A stretch of 64,000 nt of DNA from Siphonodentalium dalli (Eukaryota > Mollusca > Scaphopoda > Gadilida > Siphonodentaliidae), in assembly GCA_032622095.1 (NCBI GenBank), contig CP136062.1, forward strand, positions 200,609,828-200,673,827, given 5' to 3'. Below, one piece after another: positions 60,001-62,933 of the stretch; the stretch's first letter is position 1, and each line of letters starts with the position of its first letter. Under the pieces are notes generated by a model. The model was not told the origin of the DNA. It did no database searches and was given only the letters and a program-made list of their open reading frames with translations. Position numbers and translations under genes: made by a program.

Positions 60001-62145
60001 TCCGAGATCGGGTACCTTCATGGTGTAATCAACTCCTCCTACAGTTTTAAACGTAGAGATTTGAAACTCTGGGATATTGTTCCTAACATGTTGGTGATTT
60101 GCAACATCTATATAGCTAATCAAAAATATAATTTTTTCCATATTTTTGGGGGGGTATTCGACATAGAAAATTTGGAACATTTTTGCCTTTTGGATGAGAT
60201 TGGGTACCTTCATGGTGTAATCAACTCCTCCTACAGTTTTAAATGTAGAGATTTGAAACTCTGGGATATTGTTCCTAACATGTTGGTGATTTGCAACATC
60301 TATATAGCTAATAAAAAATATCATTTTTTCCATATTTTTGGGGGGTTTTCGACTTAGAAAATTTGGAACATTTTTGCCTTTTGGATGAGATTGGGTACCT
60401 TCATGGTGTAATCAACTCCTCCTACAGTTTTACATGTAGAGATTTGAAACTCTGGGATATTGTTCCTAACATGTTGGTGATTTGCAACATCTATATAGCT
60501 AATAAAAAATATCATTTTTTCCATATTTTTGGGGGGTTTTCGACTTAGAAAATTTGGAACATTTTTGCCTTTTGGATGAGATTGGGTACCTTCATGGTGT
60601 AATCAACTCCTCCTACAGTTTTAAATGTAGAGATTTGAAACTCTGGGATATTGTTCCTAACATGTTGGTGATTTGCAACATCTATATAGCTAATATTTTT
60701 TTTATGGAGTTATTAACCCTTTTCAACTTAGAAAATTTCAACATTTTTTTTTAATTTCTTTAACAAAGCGGCATCGACTTGCCATGTTGTCGGGGGACAC
60801 TGTGGTCTGCTGACCTTTTATTTGTTTTATATCTGTTGTAAATTGTGATTTACATGATACAAAATACAATGCCCCGCCCTCGCAAACAATCAGCACAAAA
60901 CTTCCCAGTTTTCTGTCTCAAATCTCACATGTTTATGTGGAAGATAACAATTATCTGAGTTAATATTTAGATATAAATAATATTTCTGCGATTAATACAC
61001 ATGACGCGAGTGATTAAATCACATAATTTGAATGTGAGGCAACATTTTTTACAAGTTTCTCATGAACATATCCTAATTTTTTTTAAGCACCCAGTAAAAT
61101 TGTGAAGATTAATATCATTGCTAATTGTCTTGCAATCCAATCATTGTTGCTTTGTTCTTGAGACGAAAAAACCATTCTAACTGATACGCCAAAAATCAGA
61201 TTCTTTAACTTGTCAGTTCTTGAGAAAGAGAACAAGAAAATCAAAAACAGTGTAATCTGTGCTATCGAACCTGACGATATAATACCGAACTGGACATCAA
61301 AAGAGGAACCGAATTGTATCGATTGCAACCTGAGCTAATTATCTGATTATTCAATAGCCTATCTATTAATCTATCTAATTATCATATCTCTTTATCATTA
61401 TTATATGATATCAAGTTGATACTGGTATATTGTCTAATTTATATTATAATTCATTTCAGACACAATTAAAAGACTTCAAATTCAGTCATAAATTTAAAGA
61501 AAACTGTAAAAATCCCAAAGAAAAGTACTGTAAAGAGGCAAAAACAAGGTAATAATAATTAATGTAATCACTGAAGTATTATCCATTTCTATGTCTTATA
61601 GTACCCACTTCAGTTTTGAGCAATGGGGGATGCCACAATATCTGGCATCGAAATAGTTTTAGAACAGCAAGATAAAGAAATTAACATTCGGAGAAAACCA
61701 AAACTCAACATTTTTATAAATGGCGTGATTCTACATTTATTATTATAGAATTGTACACATACATGTACTTGTATGTGTGTACCAGGGTGCAGAGTTTCCA
61801 TTCAATTTAAGTTATTAGTCAAGAGTTTTGAGAGTTGCACATTTTCAAGGATGAGGGCTTGGAGGAGGTCTACATCTAGACATCCTTATTTCAATGTCAA
61901 CAGTAATGACGGCATTTCAGATTCCAAATTTTCAATATATTTTTAAAAATAGCCTTCATTGATCCTGAGTATTAACTTGTACACAAAAAGTTGCTTAAGT
62001 GGCAAAAGGCTGACTAATGGTTTCTTGCAGGTCAGAGATTGTGACGTGTTTGAGTGAACATATAAGAAACGATACTTTGTTCGGGAAGCCACAAAGAATC
62101 TCCAACAAATGCAGGAATCAAGTTAAATTTGATCTGCTGCAAAGG
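17815..62145 (+). CDS. GLG1: Golgi apparatus protein 1 (GLG1/ESL-1/MG-160), partial, 15 exons
   Basis: The fifteen exons listed separately join without a frame break: after two bases that finish an upstream codon there are 742 codons with no stop. The product is a chain of cysteine-rich GLG1 repeats of about 60 residues, each with roughly four cysteines and recurring C-L-x-x-(N/H/D) and (D/E)-(D/Y)-(Y/F)-x-(L/I) signatures. Order and spacing match the animal GLG1 family from the first repeat through about two thirds of the lumenal region. Family knowledge: GLG1 is a type I membrane sialoglycoprotein of the Golgi that binds FGFs; in vertebrates it also acts as an E-selectin ligand and in TGF-beta maturation. 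NLT, NIT and NDT glycosylation sequons are visible. All introns are GT-AG. Missing here are a certain signal-peptide exon, the last repeats, the membrane span and the cytosolic tail. Homology was judged by eye from knowledge of the vertebrate protein. Confidence 0.93.
18254..18793. mobile_element. 540-bp TTAA-flanked MITE
   Basis: TTAA at 18254 and 18790 with ends AGGGACTCAAGGCCTT and its near-complement AAGACCTTGGGTCCCT. It belongs to the same TTAA-AGG class as the elements at 6095 and 20861. It is non-autonomous and lies in the first sequenced GLG1 intron. Confidence 0.85.
18944..20014. mobile_element. 1055-bp hAT element with 8-bp TSD
   Basis: The element spans 18952-20006. Ends TAGGGTCCTGCGAAT and ATTCGCAGGAGCCTA are flanked by the perfect direct repeat GTACAGAA (18944-18951 and 20007-20014). 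The subterminal regions are built of CGAATCGAAT-type motifs. The TSD length and ends place it in the hAT superfamily. Confidence 0.95.
19220..19474 (-). pseudogene. BED-finger-like remnant in the hAT element
   Basis: This minus-strand frame contains ASGTMTRLWNHLFKKHQ, which resembles the second half of a BED zinc finger (S-G-T-S-x-L-x-x-H-L-x-x-x-H). The upstream C-x-x-C pair is reduced to one cysteine (C-M-V-Y). Many hAT transposases carry a BED finger at the N terminus, so this is probably a decayed transposase 5' end. No catalytic domain remains. Confidence 0.55.
20833..21570. mobile_element. Fold-back element split by a nested TTAA insertion
   Basis: The arms read TACAGTAATGCTCTAAACAA on the left (20833) and the complement, ending about 21606, on the right. 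The central palindrome spans 21362-21512 with its axis near 21442: GGATTTAGTCGGAAATA ... TGGCTTGTTGCCATTCATCG and back. The left arm is broken after CGACTCC at 20860 and resumes at 21362; the right arm is continuous (TGTGGTTAAGGAGTCG). Relatives lie at 23886, 27922 and 57951. Confidence 0.88.
20861..21361. mobile_element. TTAA-AGG element nested in the fold-back arm
   Basis: TTAA at 20861-20864 and 21358-21361, ends AGGCACGTGAGGCC and GGCCAACCGTACCT. It contains two ACGCTCTTTA motifs, as does the 6095-8078 element. Removing it and one TTAA restores a perfect complement to the other arm of the host palindrome. Confidence 0.9.
21513..21927 (+). repeat. 50-bp tandem array, about 7.5 units
   Basis: Units of 50 bp start ATTATTTAGGGCATCACTGT and contain ATGAATGGGCTGATAGG and TTTAATCTCATTG. 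The first two units are 54 bp and begin with the right arm of the fold-back element (TGTGGTTAAGGAGTCG), so the array grew from the end of that element. The last unit is truncated. Confidence 0.95.
21928..23885. other. No gene recognised
   Basis: Intronic sequence with somewhat higher GC near 21970-22010 and 22850-22930. No coding signal or mobile element structure was recognised. Confidence 0.5.
23886..24037. mobile_element. Fold-back element copy, damaged
   Basis: GGAAATATGGCTTGTTGCCATTCA and its complement meet near 23925. The right arm runs out to GGGCATTACTG followed by TA at 24038, while the left outer arm is missing. It ends 47 bp before the GLG1 microexon. Confidence 0.85.
24085..24117 (+). 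CDS. GLG1: GLG1 exon B: 33-nt microexon
   Basis: The exon lies between CATTTCAG and GTAAGT, both strong splice sites. It is exactly 11 codons long, phase 0 at both ends, and reads TDNDLSETCHH. This fills the one gap between the preceding exon (ending CLQKDLK) and the following one (starting FLWQYK). The vertebrate protein has the corresponding acidic stretch followed by an S-x-x-C-x-H motif. It supplies one cysteine of repeat 1. I found it by looking for the missing segment; no homology search was run. Confidence 0.88.
25481..25976 (+). repeat. GAGTTGTGTAACATACTC-headed dispersed repeat
   Basis: The head hairpin is TCGAGTTGTGTAACATACTCGA. It is followed by diverged units of about 125 bp, each with GATAACT, AAATT and GGGATCAT/GGGATTATC strings, and a tail GATGCATACCTCTTGTTTCAC. 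The tail CTCTTGTTT also ends the elements at 30727 and 36450. Confidence 0.75.
26200..26300. repeat. Dispersed repeat pair with 46925-47045
   Basis: GAACCCTGGCT, ATCGACACCC and ACTCTGGGCTCCCAG occur in the same order and spacing here and at 46930-47040. Short unclassified repeat. Confidence 0.7.
26301..27921. other. No gene recognised
   Basis: AT-rich intronic DNA. Small frames on either strand lack family features. Confidence 0.5.
27922..28003. mobile_element. 82-bp near-perfect palindrome, minimal fold-back MITE
   Basis: CAGTAATGCCCTAATTAATC ... GAATTC ... and back to GGGCATTACTG, flanked by TA on both sides. The arms equal the outer arms of the fold-back elements at 20833 and 57951 with the interior deleted, so only termini remain. 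Confidence 0.92.
28636..30727 (+). repeat. TTATACCCCC-headed dispersed element, split by the 160-bp repeat element
   Basis: The head hairpin TTATACCCCCA...TGGGGGGTATAC at 28636 precedes CGTCCGTCCGTCCATCCG. The body is interrupted at 28864 and resumes near 30140 (CGACTTATTTTGACTTAG, AACAAATATGAACC). The tail GGTGGGGGTATGC...CACACCTCTTGTTTT ends at about 30727, some 10 bp before GLG1 exon C. Confidence 0.82.
28864..30139 (+). repeat. 160-bp tandem-repeat element, second copy
   Basis: Head TAGCTCAACTTTACTTTGTA with AAGTTTGAGCTA, then six or more units (ACGGGCTACAGGTCGTACC ... GACATGTAGATGGGAACGAG ... CATGGCCGCCAGCAGCCATC). The tail is AAGTTGAGCTACAGTGTCAT TGACACTTTCAT. It is nested in the TTATACCCCC element. 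Confidence 0.9.
30738..30824 (+). CDS. GLG1: GLG1 exon C: end of Cys-rich repeat 1, start of repeat 2
   Basis: The acceptor is TTTTCTTTTGTAG and the donor CAG|GTTGGT. The exon has 29 codons and is phase 0 at both ends. It starts FLWQYKRNLTKDN and ends with DVCANELKQ. It aligns with the vertebrate segment L-L-W-x-Y-K-x-N-L-T ... V-C. NLT is an N-glycosylation sequon at the place where vertebrate GLG1 also has N-L-T. One cysteine. The upstream intron ends in the tail of a dispersed repeat about 10 bp before the exon. Confidence 0.92.
31961..33270. mobile_element. 1294-bp hAT-type element with 8-bp TSD
   Basis: The element spans 31969-33262. Ends CAGAGCTGTTAAGTTT and AAAACTTAACAGGTCTG are flanked by the direct repeat CATGACAC (31961-31968, 33263-33270). 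Motifs TCCCGGATT lie near both ends. It contains internal tandem duplications and no transposase frame. Confidence 0.92.
32309..33115 (+). repeat. Internal tandem duplications of the hAT element
   Basis: A unit of about 205 bp is repeated (AGTATACAATACGTATA at 32309 and 32513, with a diverged third). An almost identical 98-bp unit starting TTCTTTCTTTTCAATAAATG is repeated at 32920 and 33018. The 98-bp pair looks recent. Confidence 0.88.
33420..33830 (+). mobile_element. Twin-hairpin TTAA MITE, copy 2
   Basis: Same orientation as the copy at 3784. TTAA lies at both ends, with hairpins at 33586-33652 and 33733-33799. It ends 20 bp before GLG1 exon D, and one frame from 33605 stays open through the second hairpin into the exon. 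Confidence 0.93.
33851..34072 (+). CDS. GLG1: GLG1 exon D: Cys-rich repeat 2
   Basis: The acceptor is CCTTTTACAG and the donor ATG|GTATGT, with 74 codons and phase 0 at both ends. Five cysteines occur in VPECDELAQ, LIPCLIEH, ITGNCKTF, VDKCERS and EHKCGRM, with the family signature IVFSDYRLIYKF between the third and fourth. NNIT is a glycosylation sequon matching the N-I-T of vertebrate GLG1. A twin-hairpin MITE ends only 20 bp upstream, so the branch point must lie in or beside transposon sequence. Confidence 0.95.
34665..35239. mobile_element. Possible hAT-type element
   Basis: It starts TAGGGCTGCAACGATGCATCG, a common hAT-like terminus, and ends GTCAGCCCTA. ATGATGC motifs recur inside. I could not find a matching 8-bp duplication, so the right boundary is uncertain. 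Confidence 0.45.
35459..35704 (+). CDS. GLG1: GLG1 exon E: Cys-rich repeat 3
   Basis: The acceptor is ATTTTCTTCAG and the donor GCG|GTAAAC, with 82 codons, phase 0 at both ends. Five cysteines: LSCLQNH, DDECKLQ, YYACRDA, ILCPQ and YKCLKKH. The block LRVAELQSDDYHLDRPLYYA is one of the best conserved in the family. The frame is also open upstream of the acceptor to 35285, but that part has no family similarity and a pyrimidine-rich acceptor separates it. Confidence 0.95.
35738..36470 (+). repeat. GTCCGTCC-headed dispersed element in intron after exon E
   Basis: GTCTGTCCGTCCGTTGTCCA at about 35787 is followed by diverged units of about 110-130 bp with GAATCGAGTGAACTGAACCA and AAATTTGGTAT. The tail is GGGCGTATTATGCCACGCCC and CTCTTGTTTT near 36450. 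The head begins about 34 bp after the exon E donor. Confidence 0.78.
36560..36975 (+). repeat. Remnant of the 160-bp tandem-repeat element
   Basis: AACATGGCTGCCAGCAGCCA at the left and TGTTGAGATACACTGTTATT plus GACACTTTCAT at the right match the body and tail of the elements at 5008 and 28864. It ends about 50 bp before exon F. Confidence 0.8.
37028..37208 (+). CDS. GLG1: GLG1 exon F: Cys-rich repeat 4
   Basis: The acceptor is AACTTCTACAG and the donor GCAG|GTTAGT. The exon is 181 nt, enters in phase 0 and leaves one base of a split Ala codon. Four cysteines: CKSELIKRQ, DACHKDI, HVCFRDV and LLCLENA. It corresponds to the C-R-E-A-L-T-x-R-Q ... C-L-E-S-A segment of vertebrate GLG1. Confidence 0.94.
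38035..38375 (+). repeat. Fragment of the GCATGCC-tailed dispersed element
   Basis: Two units with GGTTTACCAGC/GAGTTTACTAGC and AAAATGCAGGTCAAGTTC are followed by the tail GCATATTTTGCCATGCCC and CTCTTGTTG. It is the same family as 35738-36470. Confidence 0.7.
38810..39048 (+). CDS. GLG1: GLG1 exon G: Cys-rich repeat 5
   Basis: The acceptor is CTCCATTTTAG and the donor GAG|GTAAAG. The exon is 239 nt; its first two bases finish the split Ala codon and it ends in phase 0. Five cysteines: RPECIREM, TACGDEI, AKCHDKL, LHCLMDL and NKCRVE. The motif LLEDYQISPNIVTACGDEI follows the family pattern M-E-D-(F/Y)-x-(L/I)-S-P-x-I-x-x-x-C. Confidence 0.95.
39257..39537. mobile_element. 280-bp fold-back element
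   Basis: GGGACCATCTCCTTTTAT at 39257 returns as ATAAAAGGAGATGGTCCC at 39520-39537. Arms of about 110 bp (also ATTCATTTTCATTATMATTACCATG) meet near 39395. No target duplication was identified. Confidence 0.88.
39636..41810. mobile_element. 2159-bp hAT element with nested insertion
   Basis: The element spans 39644-41802. Ends TAGGGATCTGCGAAT and ATTCGCAGATCCCTA are flanked by GATTCATC (39636-39643 and 41803-41810). CGAATCGAATCTCGA-type motifs fill both subterminal regions. It is the same family as the element at 18944-20014, with a second hAT element inserted at 40599-41535. Confidence 0.95.
40591..41543. mobile_element. 937-bp hAT-type element nested in a hAT element
   Basis: The element spans 40599-41535. 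Ends CAGGCTTGTCAA and TTGACAAGCCTG are flanked by GATCGAAG (40591-40598, 41536-41543). GGTACCGGTACC strings lie just inside both ends. An internal fold-back at about 40757-40930 (GATTGTTGTGG ... CCACAACAATC) is a further nested or composite segment. No transposase. Confidence 0.93.
41822..42267 (+). mobile_element. MITE with hairpin at each end (GGTCCCCAGAGGGTGAA family)
   Basis: The outer inverted repeat runs CAAGTCTGCAATTATTGTGT at the left and its near-complement at 42230-42267. Each end carries its own hairpin: 41863-41943 and 42146-42239 (GGTCCCCAGAG...CTCTGGGGACC type). A second copy in the opposite orientation lies at 62934-63342. Confidence 0.88.
42650..42774 (+). CDS. GLG1: GLG1 exon H: start of Cys-rich repeat 6
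   Basis: The acceptor is TGATATTTACAG and the donor TCA|GTAAGC. The exon is 125 nt, enters in phase 0 and leaves two bases (CA) of a Gln codon. It reads LMNLIKEADISTDYKMDGVL and then two cysteines, QRACKPVVDIAC. The preceding intron is 3.6 kb, mostly hAT-type DNA. Confidence 0.92.
43390..43779 (-). mobile_element. Twin-hairpin TTAA MITE, copy 3
   Basis: Reverse orientation. TTAA at both ends, hairpins at 43421-43487 and 43569-43635, with the same AT-rich spacer. It sits in the intron between exons H and I. Confidence 0.93.
44084..44528. mobile_element. TTAA-flanked MITE with AGGTACTCAATCC ends
   Basis: TTAA at 44084-44087 and 44525-44528, ends AGGTACTCAATCCAATTC and GAATTCGG-like complement ATTCGGATTGAGTACT. 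Same family as 9522-9829. It ends 26 bp upstream of GLG1 exon I. Confidence 0.88.
44555..44656 (+). CDS. GLG1: GLG1 exon I: end of Cys-rich repeat 6
   Basis: The acceptor is GTTATAATTGCAG and the donor TTCAG|GTGAGA. The exon is 102 nt; one leading base completes Gln, and it ends with two bases of an Arg codon. It reads QILDCLMDKVD, then DDCAERLMEIQYFLVRDF, which matches the vertebrate C-L-M-E-H ... D-C-E-x-R-L-L-E-L-Q-Y-F-I-x-R-D block. A TTAA-flanked element ends 26 bp upstream. Confidence 0.93.
44910..45185. mobile_element. Degraded copy of the hairpin MITE family
   Basis: It contains one complete hairpin (about 45016-45082) and a half hairpin near 44935-44955. It then continues into CCTAAGGGAACTACTCGTC, a block also found near 48450 and 59430. 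TTAA ends are not clear. It looks like a recombined or eroded copy. Confidence 0.7.
45285..45547. mobile_element. TTAA MITE, divergent hairpin subfamily
   Basis: TTAA at 45285 and 45544 with ends CCCTTTCATAATGGG and a near-complement ending CATGGAAGGG. It carries two hairpins of the same design as the main family but with changed arms: TTCTCTTATATATGCGAG in the first, TTCTATTATATATGTGAG in the second. Within each hairpin the changes occur in both arms. Confidence 0.85.
46152..46540 (-). mobile_element. Twin-hairpin TTAA MITE, copy 4
   Basis: Reverse orientation, TTAA at both ends, both 67-nt hairpins intact. It ends about 100 bp upstream of exon J. Its sequence is nearly the same as the copy at 62158, which suggests recent spread. 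Confidence 0.93.
46638..46797 (+). CDS. GLG1: GLG1 exon J: Cys-rich repeat 7
   Basis: The acceptor is TTTGTTATAG and the donor CCT|GTAAGA. The exon is 160 nt; one leading base completes Arg and it ends in phase 0. Three cysteines: LYRKCRKDAEHLC and VLPCLYRHM. The Trp in GDWLERKEPGADIGYMVLPC sits where vertebrate GLG1 has H-G-W-N-E-T. Confidence 0.94.
46925..47045. repeat. Second copy of the 26200-26300 repeat
   Basis: Shares GAACCCTGGCT, CGACACCC and ACTCTGGGCTCCCAG with 26200-26300, then TTGGTGTTGGTAATGTTC, in the same strand. Confidence 0.7.
47281..47515. mobile_element. TTAA MITE with CCCTTTGAGTGCCAGG ends
   Basis: TTAA at 47281-47284 and 47512-47515, with inverted ends CCCTTTGAGTGCCAGG and its near-complement. 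Inside is one hairpin of the same family, its right arm replaced by an AT repeat. A relative of the twin-hairpin MITEs with other ends. Confidence 0.88.
47516..48440. other. No gene recognised
   Basis: AT-rich intronic sequence with no coding signal and no repeat recognised. Confidence 0.45.
48440..48497. repeat. Fragment of the CCCTTTCTATACTG MITE subfamily
   Basis: CCTAAGGGAACTACTCATCA followed by GAAAGGGTTAAAAT matches the right end of the element at 59236-59467. The left end is not visible. Confidence 0.6.
49000..51200. other. Interior of the 5-kb element; no gene recognised
   Basis: Short plus-strand frames, for example 49020-49382 and 50145-50432, are rich in hydrophobic residues but lack any family signature. 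No reverse transcriptase motif (Y-x-D-D) was noticed in the frames offered. Confidence 0.45.
51220..53170 (+). repeat. Three diverged internal repeats within the 5-kb element
   Basis: Segments near 51240-51360, 52255-52440 and 53015-53150 share GGCRGCGTGC/GGCGGGGTGC, GGCAACCAATCCTCCAGGAC (two copies) and CTTTGGAGGCTGTTCTG. A second shared block, CCCACYCCATTACGAG then GTCTTGTCCCCCTGGAA and GTCCAGGCCTGCTC, is at 51757 and 52457. GC content is clearly higher than in the surroundings. Overlapping frames of up to 197 codons occur on both strands, none of which I recognise; they may be remains of a gag-like frame. Confidence 0.65.
53961..54094. mobile_element. Long hairpin, arms of about 54 bp
   Basis: CACAGAACGACACGATGTGT ... 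CAGCACTCGTGCTGTC and its near-perfect complement are separated by about 25 bp. It is a fold-back structure in intron 10. No target duplication was identified. Confidence 0.85.
54522..54668 (+). CDS. GLG1: GLG1 exon K: Cys-rich repeat 8, first part
   Basis: The acceptor is TTATTTATTTGCAG and the donor GAG|GTATGT, with 49 codons, phase 0 at both ends. Three cysteines: KSCRHEVTRVM, SPCIADLGKFC. It matches the family block S-x-x-C-R-x-E-V-x-R-(I/V)-x-x-Q-R-A followed by D-L-G-K-(W/F)-C. It follows the longest intron of the set, 7.7 kb. Confidence 0.95.
54836..55800. other. Intron between exons K and L; nothing recognised
   Basis: AT-rich, with several A and T runs including a T tract of about 19 at 55780 that forms the acceptor of exon L. 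An inverted pair, GGCCAAAAAAAAAAAA-GGTGTTGGTTCTCAG near 54697 and its relative near 55350-55380, may be the ends of another element. Confidence 0.45.
55805..55954 (+). CDS. GLG1: GLG1 exon L: repeat 8 end and repeat 9 start
   Basis: A long T tract ending ATCTCAG precedes the exon and GAT|GTAAGT follows it: 50 codons, phase 0 at both ends. Four cysteines: EIECLEEN, TEGCRNA, KACDPVIRQLC. IELEDEDLKLDHALMKAC follows the vertebrate pattern L-E-S-E-D-I-x-(I/L)-(E/D)-x-(A/L)-L-M-x-A-C. Confidence 0.95.
56407..57143. mobile_element. 737-bp pogo/Tigger-type element
   Basis: Ends TCGTAAATTTTGGTGTATAA and TTATACACCAAAATTTACGG are inverted and flanked by TA (56405-56406, 57144-57145). GTATAAGRCGCACC motifs lie inside both ends. 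It carries a transposase fragment on the minus strand (56857-56976). Confidence 0.93.
56857..56976 (-). pseudogene. DDE transposase fragment (pogo/Tigger family)
   Basis: Forty codons on the minus strand are open and read FQRFVIKQRKRYDY, then QIGNMDEVPMFFDMPPERTV. The I-G-N-M-D-E-(T/V)-P-(V/M)-x-F-D-M-P motif is the region of the first catalytic Asp in pogo/Tigger/jerky-type DDE transposases. Both flanks are lost, so this is a remnant and confirms the class of the enclosing element. Confidence 0.85.
57951..58111. mobile_element. Fold-back element copy with long hairpin
   Basis: GGATTTCAGGATTTAGTCGG...GCTCTCCCCGAGAGC...CCGACTAAATCCTGAAAA forms a hairpin with arms of about 60 bp. The right arm continues to GAGCATTACAG and TA at 58112, and the left outer arm is lost. 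Confidence 0.88.
58483..58593 (+). CDS. GLG1: GLG1 exon M: repeat 9, central part
   Basis: The acceptor is TTTTCTAACTGCAG and the donor ATA|GTGAGT, with 37 codons, phase 0 at both ends. It starts PEEEDTDAFDILECLIEHK and continues GDKCECAVEHHQI. The family pattern is E-K-C-A-x-x-(V/I); here an extra cysteine appears two residues after the expected one (C-E-C), giving an odd cysteine within the exon. Confidence 0.94.
59236..59467. mobile_element. TTAA MITE with CCCTTTCTATACTG ends
   Basis: Starts TTAACCCTTTCTATACTG and ends TACAGAAAGGGTTAT, an inverted pair with one changed base in the right target copy. The internal block CCTAAGGGAAATACTTGTCA recurs near 48450 and 45130, marking fragments of the same subfamily there. 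Confidence 0.8.
59914..60815 (+). repeat. GTCCGTCC-headed element with 191-bp tandem units
   Basis: The head hairpin TGTCCCCCGACGTTTCCGTCGG is followed by CGTCCGTCCGTCCGTCG and four units of 191 bp beginning GAGATNGGGTACCTTCATGG (60004, 60196, 60387, 60578). The last is truncated. The tail TTGTCGGGGGACACTG at about 60790 is the complement of the head. The long frames on both strands are repeat translations. Confidence 0.92.
60816..61459. other. Intron sequence, nothing recognised
   Basis: AT-rich, with no coding signal apart from chance frames. Confidence 0.5.
61460..61548 (+). CDS. GLG1: GLG1 exon N: repeat 9/10 junction
   Basis: The acceptor is ATTCATTTCAG and the donor CAAG|GTAATA. The exon is 89 nt, enters in phase 0 and leaves two bases of Arg. 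It reads TQLKDFKFSHKFKENC, then KEKYCKEAKT. It matches the vertebrate segment (Q)-x-x-x-(K)-D-F-(R/K)-F-S-x-K-F-K-x-x-C ... C. It is unusually Lys-rich. Confidence 0.92.
62031..62145 (+). CDS. GLG1: GLG1 exon O: Cys-rich repeat 10 (last exon in window)
   Basis: The acceptor is GGTTTCTTGCAG and the donor AGG|GTTAGT. The exon is 115 nt; one leading base completes Arg and it ends in phase 0. It reads SEIVTCLSEHIRNDTLFG and then NKCRNQVKFDLLQR. RNDT is a glycosylation sequon also present in vertebrate GLG1. A twin-hairpin MITE starts 12 bp after the donor. I see no further exon before 64000, so the next one lies outside the window. Confidence 0.93.
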
Positions 62146-62157
62146 GTTAGTAATCTG

Positions 62158-62555
62158 TTAACCCTTTACCCAACAGAAGGGCCCTGTGCCAATGCATTCT
62201 CTTATATATGCGAGTCGACCATAGGTCGCCTCGCATATATAAGAGAATGCATTGGCTTAACACATTAAAAATTATAAAATTGTTAAAGAATGTAAGAAAA
62301 AATGGTAAAAAGTGTTAAATTTTTTTTTTTTTAGGCCTATGCATTCTCTTATATATGCGAGGCGACCTATGGTCGACTCGCATATATAAGAGAATGCATT
62401 GGCACAGGGCATAACTGTAACTATCACAATGTGGTCAAGGAGCCGGTTCCAATGATATCCATATTTGTATGGTTCTATTGAGACAGACCGAAGATATTTT
62501 AGGCTGTTGAAGCTTTATTTGGCCGGTTTTGACGGTTTGTTGGGTAAAGGGTTAA
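62158..62555 (-). mobile_element. Twin-hairpin TTAA MITE, copy 5
   Basis: Reverse orientation, TTAA at both ends, two hairpins. It is inserted 12 bp downstream of the exon O donor, so the donor is followed at once by transposon sequence. Reading on from the exon gives an open frame to a stop at 62268. Confidence 0.93.
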
Positions 62556-62710
62556 TAAAACAAATTTGTATTTCGCAATGCATAGGAATAATTTCCAAAC
62601 GTCATTGACCTGTGATCTCCTAATTTAAATAGAACCAATCGGAAGCTGTGTTTGTAATTGCCTTTTTAAAAGAGACTGGACTATGTCTTGCAATGAGCTG
62701 TTACATCACA

Positions 62711-62803
62711 ACCAATGAAATAGCGCCCAGTCTGAGACATGACCAATGAAATAGCGCCCAGTCTGAGACATGACCAATGAAATAGCGCCCAGTCTGGGAC
62801 ATG
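62711..62803 (+). repeat. 31-bp tandem repeat, three units
   Basis: Unit ACCAATGAAATAGCGCCCAG + TCTGAGACATG, three copies with one substitution, and a partial fourth. Each unit contains CCAAT. It lies in the intron after exon O. Confidence 0.93.
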
Positions 62804-62933
62804 ACCAATGGAATGAAGGCAATCCCATCAATACAGAAATGGAATTTGTATTCGGAATTCTAGAGACGTAAATATGATAAGTCTATCTTCGGCCTTTCAA
62901 AGCGACTGGATTGATCCATAACCAGGTGCAAGT

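Noticed and set aside
59791-60333. Minus-strand frame of 180 codons
   Set aside because: It runs through the 191-bp tandem units and the translation simply repeats; no known domain.
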